From Pseudomonas fluorescens (GTDB lineage: Bacteria; Pseudomonadota; Gammaproteobacteria; Pseudomonadales; Pseudomonadaceae): DNA of 33,984 nt. The notes under the pieces were generated by a model. It saw only the letters and a list, made by a program, of their open reading frames with translations. It was not told where the DNA came from and ran no database searches. The stretch covers positions 1 through 33,984 of the forward strand of contig NZ_KZ478030.1 of assembly GCF_002837185.1 (NCBI RefSeq). The letters are read 5' to 3'. Made by a program: the position numbers and the translations under genes. The first letter of the stretch is position 1; the number at the start of each line of letters is the position of its first letter. Of this stretch, positions 5,900 through 13,616 are shown one piece after another.

Positions 5900-8518
5900 T
5901 TAAATACCTGCCTCGACAAACGGCACGGCCAAGGCCAGGGCCGCGTCCAGGGCGCCGGCATCCACACCACCGCCTTGCGCCATGTCCGGACGACCACCGC
6001 CCTTGCCGCCCACTGCCGCAGCAGCCTGCTTCATCAAATCACCGGCTTTGAGTTGGCCAGTCAGGTCCTTGGTTACACCGGCAACCAGAACGACCTTATC
6101 CTCATGGACACTGCCGAGCAGGATCACTGCGCGGCCGAGCTTGTTCTTCAACTGATCGACCAGGGCCAGCAACGCCTTGCCGTCCTGACCGTCCAGGCGC
6201 GCCGCAAGGACTTTTACGTCCTTGACGTCAACCGCCGAGGCCGACAGATCGTCGCCCGCGGCACTGGCTGCCTTGGCCTGCAACTGCTCCAGCTGTTTCT
6301 CCAGCGCGCGGTTGCGCTCAAGCACGGCGGACAGCTTGTCGATCAGATTGTCGCGGCTGCCCTTGACCAGGCCGGCCGCCTCCTTGAGTTGTTCTTCGGC
6401 GGCATTGAGGTAGGCCAGCGCCGCAGCACCGGTCACCGCCTCGATACGACGCACACCCGAGGCCACACCGCCTTCGCTGATGATTTTCAACAGGCCGATG
6501 TCACCGGTGCGATTGGCGTGGATACCGCCACACAGTTCCACCGAGAAACTGCCGCCCATGCTCAATACGCGCACTTCGTCGCCATACTTCTCGCCAAAAA
6601 GCGCCATGGCGCCCTTCTTCCTGGCGGTTTCGATATCCGTCTCCTCAGTCTCCACCGGGGAGTTCTTGCGAATTTCAGCGTTGACGATATCTTCAAGCGC
6701 TTTGATCTGCTCGGACTTGATCGCCTCAAAATGGCTGAAGTCGAAGCGCAGGCGCTGGCTGTCGACCAACGAGCCCTTCTGCTGGACGTGCTCGCCCAGC
6801 ACCTGACGCAACGCAGCGTGCAGCAAGTGAGTGGCCGAGTGGTTCAACGCAGTTGCATGGCGTACGTCGGCATCGACCTGGGTATCCACTGGCGCACCGA
6901 CGGCCAGGTTGCCCAGCACCAACACACCGTGATGCAGAAACGCACCACCGGTCTTGGTGGTGTCGCGCACATCGAAACGACCGGACGTCGAACTGAGGAA
7001 ACCACAATCACCGATTTGCCCGCCCGACTCGGCATAGAATGGGGTCTGATCCAGCACCACAACCGCTTCATCGCCCTCGCTCAGCACGTCGACTGACTTG
7101 CCGTCTTTATAAATGGCAACGATTTTGGCGGAGCCCGCGGTTGCCTTATAGCCGATGAACTCGGTGGGCACATCAACCTTGACCAAGGTGTTGTAGTCCA
7201 GGCCAAACGAGCTGGCGGAACGCGCGCGCACGCGCTGGGCCTCCATTTCGCGCTCAAAACCGGCCTCATCGACGGTCAGCTCGCGCTCACGGGCGATGTC
7301 GGCGGTCAGGTCCATCGGGAAACCGTAGGTGTCGTAAAGCTTGAACACCACGTCGCCCGGCACGACAGTACCTTTGAGCTCTGCCAGGTCCTGCTCCAGA
7401 ATTTTCAGGCCGTGCTCCAGGGTCTTGGAGAACTGCTCTTCTTCAGCCTTGAGAACCCGCTCGATGTTGGCTTGTTGCTGCTTGAGTTCCGGGAAAGCGT
7501 CGCCCATCTCGGCCACCAGCGCAGCCACAATCTTGTAGAAGAAGCTGCCGCTGGCGCCCAGTTTGTTACCGTGGCGGCAGGCGCGACGGATAATGCGGCG
7601 CAGCACATAGCCACGGCCTTCGTTGGACGGCAGCACGCCATCGGCAATCAGGAAACCGCAGGAACGGATGTGGTCCGATACCACTTTGAGCGAAGACTGG
7701 CCCTCATTGGCGCAACCAATGGCCGCAGCCGAGGCACTCAACAGGTTGGTAAACAGGTCGATCTCATAGTTGGAATGAACGTGCTGCATGACCGCACTGA
7801 TCCGCTCCAACCCCATGCCGGTGTCCACCGACGGTGCCGGCAACGGATGCAACACACCGTCGGCGGTGCGGTTGAACTGCATGAACACGTTGTTCCAGAT
7901 TTCGATGTAGCGGTCGCCGTCTTCATCCGGCGAACCCGGCGGGCCACCCCAGATGTCGGCGCCGTGATCGTAGAAAATCTCGGTGCACGGCCCGCACGGA
8001 CCGGTATCGCCCATGGTCCAGAAGTTATCGGAGGCATACGGCGCGCCTTTGTTGTCACCGATGCGGATCATGCGTTCGGCGGGCACGCCGATCTGCTGGG
8101 TCCAGATGTCGTACGCTTCGTCATCCGTCGCGTAGACGGTGACCCAGAGCTTTTCCTTGGGCAGCTTCAGCACGCCGGTCAGGAAGGTCCAGGCGAAGGT
8201 GATCGCATCTTTCTTGAAATAATCGCCAAAGCTGAAGTTACCCAGCATTTCAAAGAAGGTGTGGTGCCGCGCGGTGTAACCGACGTTTTCCAGGTCGCTG
8301 TTCTTGCCGCCGGCGCGTACGCACTTCTGACTGCTGGTGGCGCGGGTGTAGGCGCGCTTTTCCTGGCCCAGGAAGCAGTCCTTGAACTGGTTCATCCCCG
8401 CGTTAGTGAACAGCAGGGTGGGGTCATTGCCTGGGATCAAGGAGCTTGAGGCTACACGGGTGTGGCCTTGCTCTTCGAAGAAGCGAAGGAAGGCTTCACG
8501 GATTTCTGCGCTTTTCAT
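5900..8518 (-). CDS. alaS: Alanine-tRNA ligase
   Basis: 872 residues, class II synthetase charging tRNA-Ala. The start is MKSAEIREAFLRFF at 8518. The longest frame runs 22 codons further but those are not family-like, and GGAAG lies just upstream of the chosen ATG. Order: catalytic core (1-about 240; TRATSSQKCVRAGGKNSDLE and motif HHTFFEMLGNFSFGDYFK), tRNA recognition domain, editing domain with zinc ligands HSATHLLH (about 560-570) and CGGIH (about 665), coiled coil, and a C-terminal C-Ala domain with GGKGGGRPDMAQGGG. Full length. See the palindrome at 8580-8611 for its control. Confidence 0.97.
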   Translation of the reverse strand: MKSAEIREAFLRFFEEQGHTRVASSSLIPGNDPTLLFTNAGMNQFKDCFLGQEKRAYTRATSSQKCVRAGGKNSDLENVGYTARHHTFFEMLGNFSFGDYFKKDAITFAWTFLTGVLKLPKEKLWVTVYATDDEAYDIWTQQIGVPAERMIRIGDNKGAPYASDNFWTMGDTGPCGPCTEIFYDHGADIWGGPPGSPDEDGDRYIEIWNNVFMQFNRTADGVLHPLPAPSVDTGMGLERISAVMQHVHSNYEIDLFTNLLSASAAAIGCANEGQSSLKVVSDHIRSCGFLIADGVLPSNEGRGYVLRRIIRRACRHGNKLGASGSFFYKIVAALVAEMGDAFPELKQQQANIERVLKAEEEQFSKTLEHGLKILEQDLAELKGTVVPGDVVFKLYDTYGFPMDLTADIARERELTVDEAGFEREMEAQRVRARSASSFGLDYNTLVKVDVPTEFIGYKATAGSAKIVAIYKDGKSVDVLSEGDEAVVVLDQTPFYAESGGQIGDCGFLSSTSGRFDVRDTTKTGGAFLHHGVLVLGNLAVGAPVDTQVDADVRHATALNHSATHLLHAALRQVLGEHVQQKGSLVDSQRLRFDFSHFEAIKSEQIKALEDIVNAEIRKNSPVETEETDIETARKKGAMALFGEKYGDEVRVLSMGGSFSVELCGGIHANRTGDIGLLKIISEGGVASGVRRIEAVTGAAALAYLNAAEEQLKEAAGLVKGSRDNLIDKLSAVLERNRALEKQLEQLQAKAASAAGDDLSASAVDVKDVKVLAARLDGQDGKALLALVDQLKNKLGRAVILLGSVHEDKVVLVAGVTKDLTGQLKAGDLMKQAAAAVGGKGGGRPDMAQGGGVDAGALDAALALAVPFVEAGI

Positions 8519-8579
8519 TAGGTTCTTCCACGGAGGCTGCGGCCAAAGGCCAGTGCGCGACATCATCAGACGAAGCGAC

Positions 8580-8611
8580 GGCAAAGGGCCGCATTATATC
8601 GGCCCTTTGCC
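8580..8611 (-). promoter_or_regulatory. alaS promoter -10 inside a perfect 12-bp inverted repeat
   Basis: GGCAAAGGGCCG (8580-8591), eight bases, CGGCCCTTTGCC (8600-8611). On the minus strand the loop contains a consensus -10 TATAAT (8598-8593). No good -35 is visible. E. coli AlaRS represses its own gene by binding a palindrome flanking the promoter, so this may be the equivalent operator. There is no T-run, so it does not look like the ltaE terminator, although it also follows that gene. A smaller palindrome GGCC-AAA-GGCC lies at 8541-8551. Confidence 0.5.
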
Positions 8612-8664
8612 GGTGGTACAGCGTGTTTATGTGATAGAAACAGTCAATTAGACGGCTTGCACTG

Positions 8665-9669
8665 TCATTTCTGCGAAAATGCGACGAATGTCTGCACGAC
8701 TTGCTCGATCTGTGCCCGATTGACATCCAGATGCGTGACCATGCGCAGGCGCGGCGCGGCGCTCAACTTGATCCCGCGCTCGGCGGCAAAGCTTTTCAGG
8801 GCCTGCGCCCGATCCCCCATCTGCACATAGACCATGTTGGTCTGCACCGGCTCCACCGTATAACCGGCCTGGCGCAACTCATCCCCCAGCCACTGGGCAT
8901 TGGCGTGGTCGTCGGCCAGGCGCTGCACCTGGTGATCCAAGGCATACAGGCCTGCCGCCGCCAGAGAACCGGCCTGGCGCATGCCGCCGCCGACCATCTT
9001 GCGCAGGCGCCGCGCCTTGGCGATCAGCGCTGTGGAACCGCACAGCACCGAGCCGACCGGTGCGCCAAGCCCCTTGGACAGGCACACCGACACCGAATCG
9101 AAATGCCCGGCAATTTCACGCGCATCCACACCCAGCTTGACCGCCGCGTTGTAGATCCGCGCGCCGTCCAGATGAAGAGCCAGGCCATGCTCACGGGTAA
9201 ATGCACGCGCCTTGGCGAGGTACGTCATCGGCAGCACCTTGCCTTGCATGGTGTTTTCCAGTGCCAGCAAGCGGGTACGGGCGAAGTGGAAGTCGTCGGG
9301 CTTGATGGCATCGAGCACCTGACTCAGGTCGAGGGAGCCGTCGGCCTGTACCTCCAGCGGCTGCGGCTGGATCGAACCCAGCACGGCCGCCCCGCCCCCT
9401 TCGTATTTGTAGGTATGGGCCTGTTGCCCGACGATATATTCCTCGCCGCGCTCACAGTGGGCCATCAACGCCAGCAAGTTGCTCATGGTGCCAGTGGGCA
9501 CGAACAGCGCGGCGTCGAAACCCAGGCGCCTGGCCAGCTCAGCTTCCAGTTGGTTGACGCTGGGGTCTTCGCCGTAGACGTCATCACCGCTGACGGCGCT
9601 GGCCATCGCGTCAAGCATACCGGGGGTGGGTTGGGTCACGGTGTCGCTGCGCAGGTCGATCACGGTCAT
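8665..9669 (-). CDS. ltaE: Low-specificity L-threonine aldolase
   Basis: 334 residues, PLP enzyme of the fold-type I aldolase family, splitting threonine or allo-threonine to glycine and acetaldehyde. The start is MTVIDLRSDTVTQPT, the invariant family N-terminus. The longest frame has 36 extra unconserved codons. The PLP lysine lies in VCLSKGLGAPVGS (about residue 197); LHLDGARIYNA supplies the cofactor Asp and Arg. It is probably a single gene, divergent from the FMN riboswitch unit. It lies between alaS and the ast operon, where I recall no such gene in P. aeruginosa. Confidence 0.93.
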   Translation of the reverse strand: MTVIDLRSDTVTQPTPGMLDAMASAVSGDDVYGEDPSVNQLEAELARRLGFDAALFVPTGTMSNLLALMAHCERGEEYIVGQQAHTYKYEGGGAAVLGSIQPQPLEVQADGSLDLSQVLDAIKPDDFHFARTRLLALENTMQGKVLPMTYLAKARAFTREHGLALHLDGARIYNAAVKLGVDAREIAGHFDSVSVCLSKGLGAPVGSVLCGSTALIAKARRLRKMVGGGMRQAGSLAAAGLYALDHQVQRLADDHANAQWLGDELRQAGYTVEPVQTNMVYVQMGDRAQALKSFAAERGIKLSAAPRLRMVTHLDVNRAQIEQVVQTFVAFSQK

Positions 9670-9840
9670 GAAAGGGGCCTCTAACGGAATGGATAAGTCC
9701 TTTTGTGAGTGATTACTGCGGGCAAAGCCACGCAATATCAAGTCCCCACTGCATTCAATCGAATACCAACCAAACAAACCGATATAGCTTATCGATACGG
9801 CAACCGTGCAGTTTTAGAAAAACCATGTTAAAAACTCTCC

Positions 9841-9860
9841 GCCGCCAGGGTTCTGGCGGC
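9841..9860 (+). other. Strong hairpin just before the FMN aptamer
   Basis: GCCGCCAG-GGTT-CTGGCGGC, an 8-bp perfect stem ending two bases before helix P1 of the riboswitch. There is no T-run on the plus strand. On the minus strand it is followed, after a few bases, by GTTTTT, so it could also end antisense transcripts toward ltaE. Confidence 0.4.
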
Positions 9861-9862
9861 AA

Positions 9863-10026
9863 CGTTCTCAGGGCGGGGTGCAATTCCCCACCGGCGGTAA
9901 TTGCGCGCAATGTGCATAGCCCGCGAGCGCTTGGCGCTTCGAACTGCTCAGGCAGGACGGCGACAAGGTCAGCAGACCCGGTGTGATCCCGGGGCCGACG
10001 GTCATAGTCCGGATGAAGAGAGAACG
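9863..10026 (+). promoter_or_regulatory. FMN riboswitch (RFN element)
   Basis: All conserved blocks of the RFN aptamer are present: helix P1 CGTTCTC (9863-9869) with GAGAACG (10020-10026), AGGGCGGGGTGCAATTCCCC, CACCGGCGGTAAT, AGCCCGCGAGCG, the GGTCAGCAGACCCGGTGTGAT block, GGGGCCGACGGTCATAGTCC and GGATGAAGAGAG. It senses FMN and turns off the downstream gene. Here that gene is a lumazine synthase starting at 10141. Confidence 0.96.
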
Positions 10027-10110
10027 GGATTGGCACCTAAGGGCCGCGCTGACCTCATGCCTGCATGAAACAGTGGTGCATACCCTTAAATCCCATTCGA
10101 TTCATAACGC

Positions 10111-10131
10111 CCTGTTTTTTTCTTAAACAGG
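10111..10131 (+). promoter_or_regulatory. Shine-Dalgarno-sequestering hairpin of the riboswitch
   Basis: CCTGTTT (10111-10117) pairs perfectly with AAACAGG (10125-10131). The 3' arm contains the first bases of the AGGAG ribosome-binding site (10129-10133), which sits seven bases before the ATG at 10141. The T-run is in the loop, not after the stem. This suggests translational rather than transcriptional control. Confidence 0.6.
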
Positions 10132-10140
10132 AGTCAGAAC

Positions 10141-10650
10141 ATGCAACCCACCGCAATCGACAGCAAAAGCAAAAACCATCACGGCGAGCGTGTCGCGTTT
10201 ATCCAGGCCTGCTGGCACAAGGATATTGTCGACCAATCGCGCAAAGGCTTCCTCGCCGAAATGATCGCCCAGGGTTATCAGGAATCGGACATCGATTTCT
10301 TCGAAGTCGGCGGCGCCTTCGAGATGCCCCTGCACGCCAAGCTGCTGGCCAAGACCGGCCGTTACGCCGGTATCGTCGCCGCCGCGCTGGTGGTGGATGG
10401 CGGGATCTACCGTCATGAATTCGTCGCGCAATCGGTGGTCAGCGGCCTGATGCAGGTGCAGCTGGAAACTGAAGTGCCGGTGTTCTCGGTGTCCCTGACG
10501 CCGCACCACTTCCACGGTGGCAGCGAACACACCACGTTCTTCTACGAGCACTTCGTGCACAAAGGTCAGGAAGCTGCGCGTACGTGCGCCGATACGCTGC
10601 ATAAGGTGCGGGCGATCCGTCGTAGCGAACCGCGGGCTGTAGCGGTCTAA
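10141..10650 (+). CDS. ribH2: 6,7-dimethyl-8-ribityllumazine synthase, RibH2 type
   Basis: 169 residues. Condenses the ribitylamino-uracil with dihydroxybutanone phosphate, the penultimate step of riboflavin synthesis. The sequence follows the Brucella RibH2 type rather than the icosahedral RibH1 type: FIQACWHKDIVD (Trp25 near the substrate), GAFEMPLHAKLLAKTGRYAGIV, VVDGGIYRHEFVAQSV, MQVQLETEVPVFSVSLTPHHFH. RibH2 enzymes form decamers. The standard ribH is not in this window and presumably lies elsewhere with the other rib genes. Controlled by the FMN riboswitch upstream and followed by a REP doublet. Confidence 0.93.
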   Translation: MQPTAIDSKSKNHHGERVAFIQACWHKDIVDQSRKGFLAEMIAQGYQESDIDFFEVGGAFEMPLHAKLLAKTGRYAGIVAAALVVDGGIYRHEFVAQSVVSGLMQVQLETEVPVFSVSLTPHHFHGGSEHTTFFYEHFVHKGQEAARTCADTLHKVRAIRRSEPRAVAV

Positions 10651-10667
10651 GCAGCAACGCAAAACGA

Positions 10668-10760
10668 GTGTGGGAGGGGGCTTGCTCCCGATAGCGGTGT
10701 GTCAGTCAGCTCATCTGTAGCTGAAGCAACGCAATCGGGGGCAAGCCCCCTCCCACATTT
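10668..10760 (+). repeat. REP doublet (REPIN) between ribH2 and astE
   Basis: Left arm TGTGGGAGGGGGCTTGCTCC (10669-10688) followed by CGAT; right arm is the inverted copy ATCGGGGGCAAGCCCCCTCC (10734-10753) followed by CACATTT. About 40 bases lie between, different from the interior of the other two doublets. This is the P. fluorescens REP family mobilised by RAYT transposases. It lies in the gap between two convergent genes and may end transcription from both sides. Confidence 0.88.
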
Positions 10761-10781
10761 GAAGCCAGTCAGGCCTGAGAC

Positions 10782-11786
10782 CTATGCAAGGCCAGCGTCT
10801 GTGGTCGGCACGATGAGAATTCCCGCGCGCAAACCATTCTTCACCTTCGGGTTGGGGAAAATGATGCGCGCACCCTCCTCCTCGATCACCCAGCGGGTTT
10901 GGGCCACATCTTCGGCCAGCAGATAGCCCTTTTCCAACGCCGAAAAGTTTTCCACGTCAGCCGGCAAATGCAGCAGGAAAGCATCGCTGTGCTTGATGAT
11001 TTCGCGTGCAACGGCGAACAGCTTCAAGCCGTCGAGGCTGTCGGACTCAGGCTCGGTGCCTTCGATGATGTGCTTGAGGCGCTGCTCCAGGCGGGAAACA
11101 TCCACGCCCTGGTTCTGCCCAAACGGCCGCGCCTTGCCCAATTCCAGGGTGAAAGCCTCGGCGTCCAACTGTTCATACGTAAACGCCGTGAACGTGATAG
11201 AGGCCTTGTTCTGTAGCAGCACCGCCTCCATTCCGGCGGCGCGCAGGCGCTCCAGTTCACGGCGCGAATGCCGGCGCCCTTCTTTCCACGGATACAGCGC
11301 AAATTGCTCGATCTTCGAGCCACGAATCGCGGTGTGCAGGTCGTAATGCAGGCGCGAACGGCCCGCCTGGCTGAAAAAGCTGCGGGCCAACTGTTCAAGT
11401 TCGGCGGCGCGCATGGCTTCCGGGCCAATGTTGCTTTCATGACGGCCGTTGAACAGCCGGTTGACGTCCAGTTCAAGGTAACGCTCGCCGCGACGCATGG
11501 CCTCGGGGTTGCCGAACAGGAACAGAATACGGGTGCGGGGTTTGATCTCCCCACGGGCGATGCCATGCAACAGGCGGTCGAGCAGTTCGATCGGCGCGGT
11601 TTCGTTGCCATGGATGCCGGAGGACAGCAACAGGTCGCCGCCCTTATCCCTGGCCTCGGGCGGACGCACTTCAAGCGCACCCTCGCTGAGCCAGCGCATC
11701 TGCACGCCGTCGACAGTCAGTTGAATTTTTTGCGCCGGTTCGCGACCGGCGAGGGTCAGTTCAAGCAGTTTGCCGAGGGCGAGCAT
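10782..11786 (-). CDS. astE: Succinylglutamate desuccinylase
   Basis: 334 residues, cytoplasmic zinc hydrolase of the AspA/AstE (M14-like) family. Last step of the AST pathway: succinylglutamate to succinate plus glutamate. Zinc ligands H59 and E62 (GIHGNETAP) and H151 (HYDLHTAIRGSKIE); catalytic Glu at 215 (FTLELGKARPFGQ). The start has AAGGAAG upstream, overlapping the end of the preceding 95-aa gene (11-bp gap). Last gene of the operon, with a REPIN after it. Confidence 0.96.
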   Translation of the reverse strand: MLALGKLLELTLAGREPAQKIQLTVDGVQMRWLSEGALEVRPPEARDKGGDLLLSSGIHGNETAPIELLDRLLHGIARGEIKPRTRILFLFGNPEAMRRGERYLELDVNRLFNGRHESNIGPEAMRAAELEQLARSFFSQAGRSRLHYDLHTAIRGSKIEQFALYPWKEGRRHSRRELERLRAAGMEAVLLQNKASITFTAFTYEQLDAEAFTLELGKARPFGQNQGVDVSRLEQRLKHIIEGTEPESDSLDGLKLFAVAREIIKHSDAFLLHLPADVENFSALEKGYLLAEDVAQTRWVIEEEGARIIFPNPKVKNGLRAGILIVPTTDAGLA

Positions 11787-11797
11787 AAGCAGCTTCC

Positions 11798-12085
11798 TTA
11801 GTGGTTGCAGCCTGGGCCGTGGACGTGGTCGTCGTCATCACCTTCGACGTCAGCCGGTTCCATTTCCAGTTGCAGGCTCATCAAGTTGGTCGCCAGCGGA
11901 CGCATCAACAGGTTGGCGTACTCGGCGTCGCCCTCTTCCACATCCACGCCGATCAGCAGTTGGCCACGGCCGTCATGCTGGATCCAGATCTCCTTGCCCT
12001 GCCAGACCACGGCAACGCGGGTGCAGGATGTTTCCAGCTGGGTGCCGTCGGTGTCTTCAAGGATCAGCTTCAGGGTGTCGGTCAT
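11798..12085 (-). CDS. Conserved 95-aa protein with His/Cys-rich tail
   Basis: 95 residues, acidic, no membrane segment. It ends in DDDDHVHGPGCNH, which looks like a metal-binding tail (three His, one Cys, four Asp). The body is predicted mostly beta (LKLILEDTDGTQLETS, IWIQHDGRGQLLIGVDV). A gene of this kind holds the same place between aruB and aruE in P. aeruginosa (PA0900). Public databases often label such proteins topoisomerase II, without support that I can see. Function unknown. Position and 26-bp and 11-bp gaps place it firmly in the ast operon. Confidence 0.85.
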   Translation of the reverse strand: MTDTLKLILEDTDGTQLETSCTRVAVVWQGKEIWIQHDGRGQLLIGVDVEEGDAEYANLLMRPLATNLMSLQLEMEPADVEGDDDDHVHGPGCNH

Positions 12086-12111
12086 AAATAAAAGTTCTCA
12101 GCCGTAGGGCG

Positions 12112-13458
12112 TTAATTGATCTGGAAAGGATAAACCGAGCCCAGTTTAAGGATTTGCGTCAGTTCATCCAGTGCCGTCCGGCACTCAAGCAGCAGTTGCG
12201 GGTCAGCCAGGTCGGTTTCGCGCAGGCTGTCGCGGTAGTGCTTGTTGACCCATTGGGTCAGGGTGTCGTACAGCGGCGCGGTCATGATAACGCCTGGATT
12301 CACCGCCGCCAGTTCGGTTTCGTTCAGCGCCACACGCAAACGCAGGCACGCCGGGCCGCCGCCGTTCTGCATGCTTTGCTTGAGGTCGAACACCTTCACT
12401 TCGCGGATCAACCCGCCGCAGGCCGTGAGGTGTTGCAGGTACGCCCAGACGCGCGGATTGGCGCGGCATTCTTCCGGCACGATCAGCAGCATCGAGCCGT
12501 CAGGACGAGTCAGCAGTTGGCTGTTGAACAAGTAGGAGCGCACCGCGTCCTCGACGCTGACCTGGGAACGCGGCACACACACGGACTGGAAGTTGCCGCC
12601 CAGCTTGCCCAACTTGCCCTGCAGTTCGGCGAGCACCTGTTCGGTGTTGAGGAACGCGTCCTCGTGGTAGAACAGCACCTCGCCGTTGCCGACAGCGATC
12701 ACGTCGTTGTGGAACACACCGGCATCGATCACCGACGGGTTCTGCTGGGCGTAAACCACGCCGTCATCCTTCAGGCCGTGCAGACGTGCAACCGCCTGGG
12801 ACGCTTCGAGGGTCTGGCGCGCCGGGTACTTTTGCGGGGCCGGGTAGCGAGCATCGAACGCACTGCGGCCAAACACGAAAAACTCGACGCCGGCCTCACC
12901 GTACTCACGGCAAAAGCGCGTGTGATTGGCCGCGCCCTCATCGCCAAACTGCGCCACCGCCGGCAACGCCGCGTGGTGGGCGAAGTGCTTCTGGTCGGCG
13001 AACATCGCCCCCAGCACGCGGCTGGTGGTCGGGTGTTCGATGCTGCGGTGGTATTTGCAGTTGAGGTTGGCAGCGGTGAAATGCACGCGGCCATCCGCCG
13101 TGTCGGCGCTGGGGCTGACGGTGGCGGCGTTGGCCACCCACATGCTCGACGCCGAACAGCTCGCCACCAATAAAGGCATGGCCTGCCTCGCCGCCTGCTC
13201 GATGACCTGAGCGTCGGTGCCGCTGAAACCGAGGTTGCGCAGAGCGGCCACATCCGGACGCTCCTGGGGCGCGAGCACACCTTGCACAAAGCCCATGTCC
13301 ATCAGCGCTTTCATTTTTTGCAGTCCCTGCAACGCCGCTTCCTTCGGGTTGGAATGCTGCTGGCTGTTGCTCTGGGACGCGACGTTGCCGAAGGACAAGC
13401 CGCCGTAGTTATGGGTCGGCCCCACTAGACCGTCAAAATTGACTTCACAGGATTTCAT
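12112..13458 (-). CDS. astB: N-succinylarginine dihydrolase
   Basis: 448 residues, guanidine-modifying (amidinotransferase-fold) enzyme that turns succinylarginine into succinylornithine, CO2 and two ammonia. The start is MKSCEVNFDGLVGPTHNYGG at 13458; the longest frame adds 19 unconserved codons reaching into the REP-bearing spacer. The catalytic Cys lies in GGGPACLRLRV; conserved His are in HHAALPAVAQFGDEGAANHT and VFHNDVIAVGNGEVLFYHE. Length matches the family. Confidence 0.96.
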   Translation of the reverse strand: MKSCEVNFDGLVGPTHNYGGLSFGNVASQSNSQQHSNPKEAALQGLQKMKALMDMGFVQGVLAPQERPDVAALRNLGFSGTDAQVIEQAARQAMPLLVASCSASSMWVANAATVSPSADTADGRVHFTAANLNCKYHRSIEHPTTSRVLGAMFADQKHFAHHAALPAVAQFGDEGAANHTRFCREYGEAGVEFFVFGRSAFDARYPAPQKYPARQTLEASQAVARLHGLKDDGVVYAQQNPSVIDAGVFHNDVIAVGNGEVLFYHEDAFLNTEQVLAELQGKLGKLGGNFQSVCVPRSQVSVEDAVRSYLFNSQLLTRPDGSMLLIVPEECRANPRVWAYLQHLTACGGLIREVKVFDLKQSMQNGGGPACLRLRVALNETELAAVNPGVIMTAPLYDTLTQWVNKHYRDSLRETDLADPQLLLECRTALDELTQILKLGSVYPFQIN

Positions 13459-13521
13459 CGGCGAGGCTCCACGAACATCTGTTTTTATAGGCTTCAAATT
13501 ACTTGAACACACCACAAATCA

Positions 13522-13616
13522 AGTGTGGGAGGGGGCTTGCCCCCGATAGCGGTCTGTCAGTTGATAAATCAGATGACTGATCCACCGCCATCGGGAGCAA
13601 GCCCCCTCCCACATTT
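13522..13616 (+). repeat. REP doublet (REPIN) between astD and astB
   Basis: Left arm AGTGTGGGAGGGGGCTTGCC (13522-13541) then CCCGAT; right arm ATCGGGAGCAAGCCCCCTCC (13590-13609) then CACATTT. The interior (AGCGGTCTGTCAGTTGATAA and on) is nearly identical to that of the doublet at 17251. It fills the gap between two genes of one operon and runs into the astD stop codon. Confidence 0.9.

Noticed and set aside
8580..8611. The palindrome as intrinsic terminator of ltaE
   Set aside because: There is no T-run after the stem on the minus strand, and its centre contains a consensus -10 facing alaS. A minor role in ending ltaE cannot be excluded.
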